From Sulfobacillus benefaciens (GTDB lineage: Bacteria > Bacillota > Sulfobacillia > Sulfobacillales > Sulfobacillaceae): 64,000 bases of DNA. Under the pieces are notes generated by a model. It saw nothing but the letters and a program-made list of their open reading frames with translations. It did not search any database and was not told the DNA's origin. Made by a program: the position numbers and the translations under genes. Below are positions 6,803-14,754 of the stretch, piece by piece. How positions within the stretch are numbered: position 1 is the first letter of the stretch; every line of letters starts with the position of its first letter. Location: contig PXYW01000013.1 in the NCBI GenBank assembly GCA_003023695.1, positions 1-64,000 on the forward strand, given 5' to 3'.

Positions 6803-8833
6803 ATGACAATGCCCCTGTTAGGGCGTTACGCGCTCTTTTTGGCGGTGATGGCAGCATTATATACCGTAATCGCGGGATGGTGGGCAAACCATACCCGGAA
6901 TCAACGGTTGCAGGAAAGCGTGCGGGGTGCGGCCATAGCAGTCTCTTTGAGTCTTACGGCTGCTGTTTTTGTCCTGGAATATCTGTTGGTAACGGGCGAC
7001 TATTCGGTTGTTGCGGTTTTTAACCATAGCGATCGTGCCTTGCCTCTTCTCTACAAGATGGGAGCGCTGTGGGGTGGAGACTCGGGATCTGTGTTGTTTT
7101 GGGGATGGATTCTCTCGCTGTATACTGCTTTTGTAGCCTGGCGCGGTTGGCCCCGTGAAGGGCAAATGACGCCTATGGTCGTTCCCTTGTTGGGCACTCT
7201 GTTGTTGTTCTATACAGGGATGTCCAATATTGTGGTGGATCCGTTTAGGTTGGTATCGGGAAATCCGACCAACGGGAATGGGTTGGATCCGCTATTGCAA
7301 AACTTGGTGATGACCATTCATCCTCCCGCTATGTATACGGGGCTCATAGGCATGTCCGTGCCAGCTGCTTATATTCTAGCGGCACTCTGGACAAAGGTCC
7401 CTTCCCGGGAATGGCTGCCGGTGGTACGCCGTTGGATGCTGGTGGCATGGATGTTTCTTTCAGTGGCCATCGTTTTGGGCGGAATGTGGGCATACATGGA
7501 GCTTGGCTGGGGAGGATATTGGGAATGGGACCCCGTGGAAAACGCGGCGTTGTTGCCATGGCTTTTAGCCACCGCGTTTTTGCATTCTATACAATTGGAA
7601 GAAAAACGGGGCATGTTTCGGTGGTGGACGGCATTTTTAGGAGTAGGTAGCTTTCTGATGACATTGGTCGCTACTTATATTACGCGAAGTGGGGTCTTGA
7701 AGAATTCAGTCCACTCCTTTACAGGTACCGGGGTAGGCCCATATTTTGTGGGACTTTTCTGGTTTGCGGTGGCAGGCAGTGCAATAGTATTTATCCTGCG
7801 ACGAGACGTACTGCGTGATCGTATGGTTATGGATAATACTTTTTCTAAAGAAGGCATTTATCTTCTTCTCAATGCCTTTTTTGCGGCAATTGCTGCGGTT
7901 GTCCTCTTTGGAACATTTTACCCGATTATTTCCAAGGCGTTCTTGGGTACATCGGTCGTGTTAAGCGAACACTTTTTCAATGCGATGACAGCTCCGATGT
8001 TCTTGGCGTTGGTGCTGTTACTGGGAACGGCGCCGGTGGTTGGGTGGCGGAGTGCTAAATGGCAGTCCGTCATAAAACGATTATGGAAGCCTTGGGTGGT
8101 TGCTTTGGCGGTGGGCATCTTTGCCTATATCCATGGTTATCGCACAAGTCTTCAGTTCTTTGGAGTTATCATTGCGGTGTTTTCTTTAGGATCTATGGTT
8201 CAAGAATTTTATCGGGCTACTCGCCTAAAACACATTGCCACCAAATCTTCCTGGGTAAAATCTTTCGGAAGTGCCATAATGGGGAATCGTCGGCGATATG
8301 GGGGATACTTGGCTCATATATCCTTTCTTATTATTGTGTTGGGCGTGATAGGGTCTCATACCAACAACTTGATCATTACCCGGGTAATGTCGCCAGGGCA
8401 GACAGTATCGGTTCGAGGATACCATATACGATATCTCGGGCTACAGGCAGCGACCCATCCTGGTTACCAGATGACGCAGGCCAACATTATGGTGAGTCAA
8501 GGGGGACACAAGTTTGCGGAAAACCCGGGGTTGTCGTTCTTCCCGGGGTCTGCTCAACCGGTGGCTACTGTCGCCATTAGAAGTGGGGTTATGCGGGACT
8601 TGTATATGGTGCTTGAGGGAAGTCCCGGGCACAACCAGGCTATCCTTGAAATTTTTGTCAACCCCATGGTTTCTTGGATCTGGATGGGAATGTATTTGTT
8701 GGCATTCGCTACGCTCATTGCGATGGGAGCGCCAATCAACGGGGATGCGGCACCAGCACGCAGTTGGGAATTTAGTGGAGCCCCAATAGAAAAACGTCGG
8801 TTGGCGGCGGCCAATGGGAGGGACCACGCGTGA
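6803..8833 (+). CDS. ccmF: Cytochrome c haem lyase subunit CcmF
   Basis: A polytopic membrane protein of 676 residues. The WWD-type haem-handling motif appears as GWGGYWEWDPVENAALLPWL, followed by TAFLHSIQLEEKRGMFRWW, as in CcmF. It is thought to attach haem from CcmE to apocytochrome. Length is at the family norm. GTG 6800 or ATG 6803 are both possible after AAAGGA (6788-6793). The stop codon overlaps the start of the next gene, which implies translational coupling. Confidence 0.93.
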   Translation: MTMPLLGRYALFLAVMAALYTVIAGWWANHTRNQRLQESVRGAAIAVSLSLTAAVFVLEYLLVTGDYSVVAVFNHSDRALPLLYKMGALWGGDSGSVLFWGWILSLYTAFVAWRGWPREGQMTPMVVPLLGTLLLFYTGMSNIVVDPFRLVSGNPTNGNGLDPLLQNLVMTIHPPAMYTGLIGMSVPAAYILAALWTKVPSREWLPVVRRWMLVAWMFLSVAIVLGGMWAYMELGWGGYWEWDPVENAALLPWLLATAFLHSIQLEEKRGMFRWWTAFLGVGSFLMTLVATYITRSGVLKNSVHSFTGTGVGPYFVGLFWFAVAGSAIVFILRRDVLRDRMVMDNTFSKEGIYLLLNAFFAAIAAVVLFGTFYPIISKAFLGTSVVLSEHFFNAMTAPMFLALVLLLGTAPVVGWRSAKWQSVIKRLWKPWVVALAVGIFAYIHGYRTSLQFFGVIIAVFSLGSMVQEFYRATRLKHIATKSSWVKSFGSAIMGNRRRYGGYLAHISFLIIVLGVIGSHTNNLIITRVMSPGQTVSVRGYHIRYLGLQAATHPGYQMTQANIMVSQGGHKFAENPGLSFFPGSAQPVATVAIRSGVMRDLYMVLEGSPGHNQAILEIFVNPMVSWIWMGMYLLAFATLIAMGAPINGDAAPARSWEFSGAPIEKRRLAAANGRDHA

Positions 8834-9087
8834 TGGTATGGTCCTTAGCTCTAATACTAACATTAGGGGTGCTAGGCATCGTATACTTGCCATATCGGAT
8901 GGCTGCTAAGGATCATGCGGTGGTGGCGGGTGGCAGTATCCCTGACGGAATCGATTTGGAACAAGAAGTAAATCATGTATTGCATTTGTGGTATTGCGAC
9001 ATCTGCGGCGGGCGTTTGGAAAGACTCGACCAAGTTGTCTGTCCGCATTGCGGCACAGAGTTAGGGCAACAGGGAGGGGACAGTTAA
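8833..9087 (+). CDS. Small zinc-ribbon membrane protein in the ccm operon
   Basis: An 84-residue protein with one N-terminal membrane helix (VWSLALILTLGVLGIVYLPY) and a C-terminal pair of CxxC motifs (CDICGG and CPHCG) forming a probable zinc ribbon. It sits between ccmF and the next gene and overlaps both: TGATG at 8831 and TAATG at 9085. No CcmH with its LRCxxC motif is present in the operon. This protein could supply a redox or apocytochrome-binding role in its place, but that is conjecture from position. Confidence 0.7.
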   Translation: MVWSLALILTLGVLGIVYLPYRMAAKDHAVVAGGSIPDGIDLEQEVNHVLHLWYCDICGGRLERLDQVVCPHCGTELGQQGGDS

Positions 9088-9929
9088 TGCGACGCGGCTG
9101 GATTTGGGGAGTGCTCTCCACCTTGATTTTGTGGGCGGGTTTTTCTCCGGTAACCTATGCCGCTACCCTCCCGGGGAAAATTGGCATGGAGATGGTGGTA
9201 TTATTGCCATCACACGGTACATTGGCGGTTTTTGAGCAGGTGGACATGTCCACCGTAGCAACAGATCCGGTAATTGGCATTATCCCACATGCCAGAGGGG
9301 TCGAAGGCATTGGCGGCACTATCACAAGGATATCGAGCAACTATGTGGTAATGAATGGCAGTCCCACCAAGTTTGCCCTAAAATATGATGTGCCGTGGAA
9401 CGGGAAATCGGATACCTTGTTGTTGCCGGCATATCTTGCCACCAACACTCTGGTGCTTTTAGCTCCTTCATCACTGGCGCTACCCGAAGTATTAAATCCC
9501 TCTTTGGTTCCGGCAGGAAAGGGCAAACTTCCGGGCATAGCCAATAGCCCTGTATTTCATGAGTATGCCACGTCAAACTTGCAAGCTGGCCAAGGGTTTC
9601 AAGCAGTCATTGAGTCCCAGGCTATAACCCAAACGGGCAACAGTTTGTTAATGCCGTCCGGTGGTTCCTATCCGGTGGTCGGCAGTATATTTGAGGCCCT
9701 ATTGGTGCTGTTGGGGCTCGGCGGCATTGTTATCGGCATCTACTGGCGGCCACTTTACCAATATTCCCGTAAGCGGGCTTTGCGCGAACAACTGTTGAGT
9801 GAATTAGCCGTGTTGGAGGCGAGCTATCGCCGTGGCGAGGTGGCTGACGATGCCTATCTAGCTCAACGTGCCGAATTGATGGGCAATTTGGGTGAAGTGT
9901 GGGATGTTAACGAGTCGCAAGTTGGCTAG
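9087..9929 (+). CDS. Membrane-anchored extracytoplasmic protein of the ccm operon
   Basis: A 280-residue protein with an N-terminal signal sequence (about residues 5-26, ending near VTYAA), an extracytoplasmic beta-rich region and a membrane helix near residues 212-231 (FEALLVLLGLGGIVIGIYW). The cytoplasmic tail contains QLLSELAVLEASYRRGEVADDAYLAQR, resembling the short ELxxLExxxxxGxIxxxxYxxxR segment of CcmI/CycH-like proteins. It may handle apocytochromes. It overlaps its upstream neighbour by one base, and its 3' end overlaps the start of ccmA. Confidence 0.6.
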   Translation: MRRGWIWGVLSTLILWAGFSPVTYAATLPGKIGMEMVVLLPSHGTLAVFEQVDMSTVATDPVIGIIPHARGVEGIGGTITRISSNYVVMNGSPTKFALKYDVPWNGKSDTLLLPAYLATNTLVLLAPSSLALPEVLNPSLVPAGKGKLPGIANSPVFHEYATSNLQAGQGFQAVIESQAITQTGNSLLMPSGGSYPVVGSIFEALLVLLGLGGIVIGIYWRPLYQYSRKRALREQLLSELAVLEASYRRGEVADDAYLAQRAELMGNLGEVWDVNESQVG

Positions 9930-10656
9930 TGTTCCCGAGGACGTGCTTCTGCGAGCATTGCACCTTGAAAAGAAAATAGGGGGAAAAGTCGTCCTGAGGG
10001 ATGTCTCGCTGGAAGTGGGCGGCCAGGGGGCGCTGGCGATTTTAGGGCCCAACGGAGCGGGAAAGACCACGCTGCTTCGCATCTTATCGGGGGTCTGGGG
10101 ACCTACTCAGGGGGAGCTTTGGAGATTCGGACAAAAGGTCGACAAAGAAGGCAGAAGTGACCCACGGATTGGCTATTTGGGACATCAGTCATTTCTTTAT
10201 CCAACCCTGAGTGCCTTGGATAATCTTACTTTTTATGCCAAGCTTTGGGGTTTGGACAGGCCGTCGGTTCGTGCCGCTAATGCTTTGAAACAGGTTGGAT
10301 TAACTTGGTCACAGACAGACCCAGTAAAGACTTACTCGCGAGGAATGTTGCAACGGGCGGCCATAGCCCGTGTGTTATTGACACAACCGAAACTTTTGCT
10401 TCTAGATGAACCTTATACGGGATTGGACCTGGCGGCACAAGAATTTTTGGATACGACGCTGAGGTCGTTTCAGGCAGCAGGTGGCGCCATCATTCTAATC
10501 ACTCACAATGTTCATGAGGCCATCCGAATAGCGCAGGCAGTCACGATACTGGTTCGAGGTCGGTTGGTATGGTGGGCTGATACTCATGGTTGGAATGCTG
10601 ACCAACTTGCGTTCGAATATCAAAAGTGGCTCGGGGGAGGCGCCCGACATCCGTAA
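9904..10656 (+). CDS. ccmA: ABC transporter ATP-binding protein CcmA
   Basis: An ABC ATPase of 250 residues with Walker A GPNGAGKTT, signature YSRGMLQRAAIARVL and Walker B LLLLDEPYTGLD. CcmA drives release of haem-loaded CcmE from CcmC/CcmD together with CcmB. Candidate starts are GTG 9892 and ATG 9904, both inside the preceding gene, so the overlap is real whichever is used. The following ccmB start also lies within this gene. Confidence 0.88.
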   Translation: MLTSRKLASVPEDVLLRALHLEKKIGGKVVLRDVSLEVGGQGALAILGPNGAGKTTLLRILSGVWGPTQGELWRFGQKVDKEGRSDPRIGYLGHQSFLYPTLSALDNLTFYAKLWGLDRPSVRAANALKQVGLTWSQTDPVKTYSRGMLQRAAIARVLLTQPKLLLLDEPYTGLDLAAQEFLDTTLRSFQAAGGAIILITHNVHEAIRIAQAVTILVRGRLVWWADTHGWNADQLAFEYQKWLGGGARHP

Positions 10657-11314
10657 GTTTTGGCTTATTGTGCAGAAAGACATCATGGTGGAGTGGCGCA
10701 CTAAAGATATGTGGGTCACGATGATGGCGTTTGTCCTCATGGTCATTTTTGTATTTGCTTTTGCCGTGGACACGGGCCGAGTTCAGTTTAGTCTTGTGTT
10801 TCCCGGAATTTTGTGGATGGCATTCCTGTTTGCGGGCATGATAGGCATTAGCCGCACTTACGCGCACGAGGTTCCAGAGGATACCCTCACCGGTTTAATA
10901 CTGGCACCCGGTGACAGAATGACAATATTTTTGGCTAAGCTCACGACGGCGTTTTTGTTTATGATGGGGATGGAAGCGATTGCGACGCCAATATTCTTTT
11001 CTTTGTTTAATGAACCCTGGAATGGCTCATGGGGTCCCATGATTTTGATTCTGATTTTAGGAGCTTTGGGATTTGTAGAGCTTGGCACCCTGTTATCTGC
11101 TATTAGCGCGAATCTCAAATCTGGGGAAATGATTTTTACGGTTTTGTTGTTTCCTTTTGAAATTCCAGTGTTGATTTGCACTGTTGAAGCCACTCAGGCA
11201 GTTTTGTCGGTGCCTTCGGGGGATCCCTGGTTATGGTTGCATGGACTGATGGCATACGATGCGATTTTTTTAGCCTTGCCGCTGTTGCTTTACGATTATT
11301 TATGGGAGGTGTAA
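10586..11314 (+). CDS. ccmB: Haem exporter/permease subunit CcmB
   Basis: A 242-residue membrane protein with six hydrophobic helices and the CcmB features RTYAHEVPEDTLTGLILAPGDR and SANLKSGEMIFTVLLFPFEIPVL. It partners CcmA. The longest start at 10586 overlaps ccmA by 71 bases; the conserved part begins near KFWLIVQKDIMVEWR (about 10657), so the true start may be later. The GGGGGAGG at 10633-10640 precedes no standard start codon at good spacing. Confidence 0.85.
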   Translation: MVGMLTNLRSNIKSGSGEAPDIRKFWLIVQKDIMVEWRTKDMWVTMMAFVLMVIFVFAFAVDTGRVQFSLVFPGILWMAFLFAGMIGISRTYAHEVPEDTLTGLILAPGDRMTIFLAKLTTAFLFMMGMEAIATPIFFSLFNEPWNGSWGPMILILILGALGFVELGTLLSAISANLKSGEMIFTVLLFPFEIPVLICTVEATQAVLSVPSGDPWLWLHGLMAYDAIFLALPLLLYDYLWEV

Positions 11315-11317
11315 TAG

Positions 11318-12007
11318 GTGAAACGTCTTTTTGCAAAAGACTGGTGGATTTGGGTAGTATTGCCGGTCATGCTGGTCGCTTTGTATTATGACTTTATTGG
11401 AAGCCCGAATGACGTGCAATTAGGAGCGAGTGCCCGTATTTTATATTTCCATATAGGGTCAGCGGCAGTGGCTGGCATTGCGTTTACTGTCACGGCCATT
11501 GCTAGTATCGGGTATCTCATCCAACGCACTGTGGCATGGGACATATGGGCCGCTGCGTCGGCAGAGATCGGAACGGTCTTCACCACCATGATTTTGGTTA
11601 GTGGAACCATTTGGGGACGTGTAGCCTGGGGAGCCTGGTGGACCTGGGATCCTCGATTGACTGCCACCCTCATTTTATGGGTCATATTTGCTGGGTATCT
11701 ATTGTTGCGGGAATGGTCGGACAATTTTGAGCGCAGAGCTACCTATTCTGCTATCATCGCTTTAATCGCTTATATTGATGTGCCGATTGACTATATGACC
11801 ATTCGATGGTGGCGATCCATCCATCCGGTCATTTTTACTAATCAAGGTATCAACATGCCGGTTTCAATGCAAATACCTATGTTTCTCTCGATGGGTGCGA
11901 TGACGTTGGTATTCATTGTGTGGATGGCGGTTCGCATGCGGCTAATGCGAGCCGAGTTAGGCGTGGTCGACTTGAAAAATGCCATTCGGTCGCATATTGA
12001 AGGCTAG
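11318..12007 (+). CDS. ccmC: Haem delivery protein CcmC
   Basis: A 229-residue protein with six helices and the WWD signature WGAWWTWDPRLT, flanked by the conserved His residues of YFHIGSA and WWRSIHP. CcmC loads haem onto CcmE. The start is GTG 11318, with GGGAGGTG just upstream inside the end of ccmB and a gap of only a few bases. Length is typical. Confidence 0.93.
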   Translation: MKRLFAKDWWIWVVLPVMLVALYYDFIGSPNDVQLGASARILYFHIGSAAVAGIAFTVTAIASIGYLIQRTVAWDIWAAASAEIGTVFTTMILVSGTIWGRVAWGAWWTWDPRLTATLILWVIFAGYLLLREWSDNFERRATYSAIIALIAYIDVPIDYMTIRWWRSIHPVIFTNQGINMPVSMQIPMFLSMGAMTLVFIVWMAVRMRLMRAELGVVDLKNAIRSHIEG

Positions 12008-12026
12008 ACTAAGGAGGGGATAATCC

Positions 12027-12260
12027 GTGACACCGTTGCAGCATGAATATCTCTTGGCGCTTTTTGGAGCATACACCGGGCTCTTTATCATTATGTTCGG
12101 GTTTATGTACCGAATGTTGCAAAAGAGCCGTAAGCTTGACCACGATGTTAAGCTGTTGAAAGAGGAATGGATTGAACAACCGGAGGCACTCTCGGAACAG
12201 GGTGAGGCTAACTCAGCGGTAATGCCCACGGTAAGGGGACAAGGGATGCAAGACGCCTAA
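12027..12260 (+). CDS. ccmD: CcmD-like small membrane protein
   Basis: A 77-residue protein with one membrane helix (YLLALFGAYTGLFIIMFGFMY) followed by a basic and then heptad-like segment (RMLQKSRKLDHDVKLLKEE), the layout of CcmD, which stabilises the CcmC-CcmE-CcmAB complex. AAGGAGG precedes GTG 12027, 19 bases after ccmC. Sequence similarity to CcmD is generic, so the call depends on position. Its 3' end overlaps a minus-strand gene. Confidence 0.6.
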   Translation: MTPLQHEYLLALFGAYTGLFIIMFGFMYRMLQKSRKLDHDVKLLKEEWIEQPEALSEQGEANSAVMPTVRGQGMQDA

Positions 12261-12455
12261 GGTCCAATGTTTGAGAAGGAGACGGGCCGTTTCGGCGGGA
12301 GTCAGAACAATGGCTGAGGATGTCATGGTGATGAATCGTCGGCGGCTCAACACTTCTTCAACATATAAGGCTTGGCGGTGCGCTTTTAAGACCTGGCACA
12401 CAATCGGTGATTTGGTTTGCGTCACGATATAGTCGCCCTGACGGATAACCAACAT
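12213..12455 (-). CDS. Small hypothetical protein
   Basis: An 80-residue protein beginning MLVIRQGDYIVTQTKSP on the minus strand, preceded by an excellent ribosome site AAGGGGGG at the right distance. No family is recognised. The N-terminal half looks like a compact beta-rich domain, and there is no signal or membrane segment. It is convergent with the ccm operon and overlaps the ccmD-like gene by 48 bases. It is divergent from the membrane protein gene at 12573. Confidence 0.55.
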   Translation of the reverse strand: MLVIRQGDYIVTQTKSPIVCQVLKAHRQALYVEEVLSRRRFITMTSSAIVLTPAETARLLLKHWTLGVLHPLSPYRGHYR

Positions 12456-12572
12456 GATTGGGCCCCCCTTGGTTCTGGTCTTTACTTCAGGATAGTGTAT
12501 GTTATGCGCAAGTGTACGTTTCGGTGAAGCGGCAGCGCGACTGGAATTATAGCGGGAAAGAAGGGTAGCGAG

Positions 12573-13259
12573 ATGGCGAGTTTGTTATTTTGGGCTGCAG
12601 CGCTTTTAGCGCTCATCTTTGCATCAAATTTGGTGAGTCGGTACCGAACCAAGCAATCGCCTTTTTATCTATGGTGGAGCATCTCGTTCTTTTTGTACGT
12701 GATTGCATTTGGCATGGAAGCGTTGACAGTGTCGAGCAATTGGAACTCGGTCTTCGAGTACCAGTTGTACATTATTGGTTCTGCGGGTCTTGTGGGCGCG
12801 ATGTCTGTTGGCACGACATACTTGGCATTTCCCAAATCCAAGGTGGCCGTGGGATACGCCGTGTACTTTGTCCTCGTGGAAGTGTTATTGGCAATATTCG
12901 CCTTTGTAAGTCCGCCTGTGCTTCATGGCAGTTGGGCGGCTTTGAATGCGGGGAAAAATGCAATCGTTGGCACTACCCAAATTTTTTATTTACTGTTGGC
13001 CGCGGTTGGTGGCCCCATCGTAATCATTGGGGCGCTTTGGTCGTGGTGGAAGACACGCCGCTACTACAATTTATTAATAGCGCTCGGAGCATTAGTTCCC
13101 AGTTCGGCGGGAACTTTGGCTTCGCAAGGCATCGCCACGGCGATTTTCCCAGTTATGAACATTATCGGGTTGGTATTGATATTTTTAGGCTACGTCTATT
13201 CTCGGTCTAGTAGTCAAGGCCGGGTGAGCCAGGCTCAACATCAGGCTCGGGGGGCGTAG
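12573..13259 (+). CDS. Hypothetical seven-helix membrane protein
   Basis: A 228-residue protein that is hydrophobic almost throughout, with about seven predicted helices and a polar C-terminal tail. Conserved-looking points include TKQSPFYLWWSISFFLYVIAFG and charged loops WKTRRYY. I do not recognise the family. It is a single-gene unit followed by a clear terminator at 13280. Confidence 0.65.
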   Translation: MASLLFWAAALLALIFASNLVSRYRTKQSPFYLWWSISFFLYVIAFGMEALTVSSNWNSVFEYQLYIIGSAGLVGAMSVGTTYLAFPKSKVAVGYAVYFVLVEVLLAIFAFVSPPVLHGSWAALNAGKNAIVGTTQIFYLLLAAVGGPIVIIGALWSWWKTRRYYNLLIALGALVPSSAGTLASQGIATAIFPVMNIIGLVLIFLGYVYSRSSSQGRVSQAQHQARGA

Positions 13260-13279
13260 GTTGTCTTGAAATTCCCGCA

Positions 13280-13307
13280 GGGGAGCTCCTAAAAGGGGCT
13301 CCCTTTT
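13280..13307 (+). terminator. Intrinsic terminator
   Basis: A stem formed by GGGAGC at 13281-13286 and GCTCCC at 13298-13303 encloses a further partly paired TCCT/AGGG segment and is followed by TTTT. It ends the transcript of the membrane protein gene and separates it from the B12-binding gene. Confidence 0.8.
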
Positions 13308-13410
13308 AGCGAGACATGGTAAACTAGCGAAGAAAGTACGATGCCGATTTGCAAAATAGCCCATAATATAGTGAGTGTAAGGCGTAAGCCGACGTAGGGA
13401 GGAATTGCTG

Positions 13411-13800
13411 GTGATTCGTGTGTTGGTTGCCAAACCGGGATTAGATGGTCATGATCGCGGGGCCAAAGTGATTGCCCGAGCCTTGCGCGATGCGGGCATG
13501 GAGGTAGTATACACCGGGTTGCACCAAACTCCGGAACAGGTGGTCGATGCTGCCCTTTCCGAAGATGTTGATGTATTGGCGCTGTCTATTTTATCGGGTG
13601 CCCATCCTACTTTGGTTCCGCGCATCATGGAATTGGTGCGTCAAAATCACATGGATGATGTGTTAGTTCTGTTGGGTGGGATCATTCCTGAAGATGATGT
13701 TGAAGACATGGTACAAGCCGGTGTTGCTAAGGTATTTGGGCCTGGAACTGACACCAACGATATTGTCCGCTTCATCCGCGAACGGGTGAAGGACGAATGA
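13411..13800 (+). CDS. B12-binding subunit of a cobalamin-dependent acyl-CoA mutase
   Basis: A 129-residue stand-alone B12-binding domain. The base-off motif DGHDRG (DxHxxG) lies near residues 14-19, with LSILSGAH and [10 protein letters not shown] further on, as in the small subunits of isobutyryl-CoA, 2-hydroxyisobutyryl-CoA or split methylmalonyl-CoA mutases. The partner catalytic subunit is not next to it. GTG 13411 is eight bases from GGGAGG (13398-13403), while TTG 13405 is too close. Its stop overlaps the start of meaB by four bases. Confidence 0.88.
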   Translation: MIRVLVAKPGLDGHDRGAKVIARALRDAGMEVVYTGLHQTPEQVVDAALSEDVDVLALSILSGAHPTLVPRIMELVRQNHMDDVLVLLGGIIPEDDVEDMVQAGVAKVFGPGTDTNDIVRFIRERVKDE

Positions 13801-14750
13801 AGGATTTGGACGACCTTAAACAGGGGATTTTTCAAGGACAAAAGCGCGCCATCGCACGAGGATTGACGTGGATAGAGCAAGGACGCCAAGAGGGAAAGTT
13901 ACTTGCGCAGCAATTGTTTGCTCATGCGGGCCGAGCCCACGTGATTGGGATAACGGGATCTCCAGGAGTGGGAAAATCCACGTTAGTCAATGCTCTCACT
14001 TTGCACCTTCGCCATGAGGGATACAAAGTCGGCATTTTAGCGGTGGATCCATCAAGCCCATTTACCGGGGGAGCAATTTTAGGGGATCGAATTCGAATGC
14101 AAGACTCCGTGATGGACTCAGGGGTGTTCATGCGAAGTTTGGCCAGTCGCGGCCATTTAGGTGGCTTATCACGTGCTACTTTTGGCGCATTAACCTTACT
14201 AGATGCCGCAGGTTTTGACAAAATATTGATTGAAACCGTGGGTGCAGGGCAATCCGAAGTGGAGATTATGCAAATGGCCCAGACCACCATGGTAATCCTG
14301 GCGCCTGGGATGGGCGATGACATTCAAGCAATCAAGGCCGGAATTTTGGAGATTGGGCAGATATTCGTGGTGAATAAAGCGGATCGAGATGGGGCCGACC
14401 ATACGGTACGGTCAATCCGTAGTATGTTGGGGCTCACGAGCGAACATCCTGATTGGATGCCGCCCATCATTAAAACGGTGGCAGAGGATGGCCGGGGTAT
14501 GGAAGAAGTGAGTCAAGCGTTATTTCGACATCATCAATATTTAACCGAGCATGGCTTGCTAGATAGGTTCCGGTGGACCCAGACGGAACATGTCATCGAA
14601 CAAGCGGTTTCAGATTTAGGGGAACGACTGGTACGGCAAGCCCGTTTGGACAGTTCGTGGGCCAAACGAGTGGTAGCCGTGGGTGAGGGTTCGGTTGACC
14701 CGGATCGTGTGGCTGAAGAGATATGGCGTCATACTATTGGGGAGGACTAG
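13797..14750 (+). CDS. meaB: MeaB/ArgK-family mutase chaperone GTPase
   Basis: A 317-residue G3E GTPase with Walker [29 protein letters not shown] and the guanine motif NKAD. MeaB proteins protect and reload adenosylcobalamin-dependent acyl-CoA mutases. The ATGA overlap with the B12-binding gene and the acyl-CoA dehydrogenase directly downstream tie it to acyl-CoA or branched-chain metabolism. Confidence 0.93.
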   Translation: MKDLDDLKQGIFQGQKRAIARGLTWIEQGRQEGKLLAQQLFAHAGRAHVIGITGSPGVGKSTLVNALTLHLRHEGYKVGILAVDPSSPFTGGAILGDRIRMQDSVMDSGVFMRSLASRGHLGGLSRATFGALTLLDAAGFDKILIETVGAGQSEVEIMQMAQTTMVILAPGMGDDIQAIKAGILEIGQIFVVNKADRDGADHTVRSIRSMLGLTSEHPDWMPPIIKTVAEDGRGMEEVSQALFRHHQYLTEHGLLDRFRWTQTEHVIEQAVSDLGERLVRQARLDSSWAKRVVAVGEGSVDPDRVAEEIWRHTIGED

Positions 14751-14754
14751 TGCG

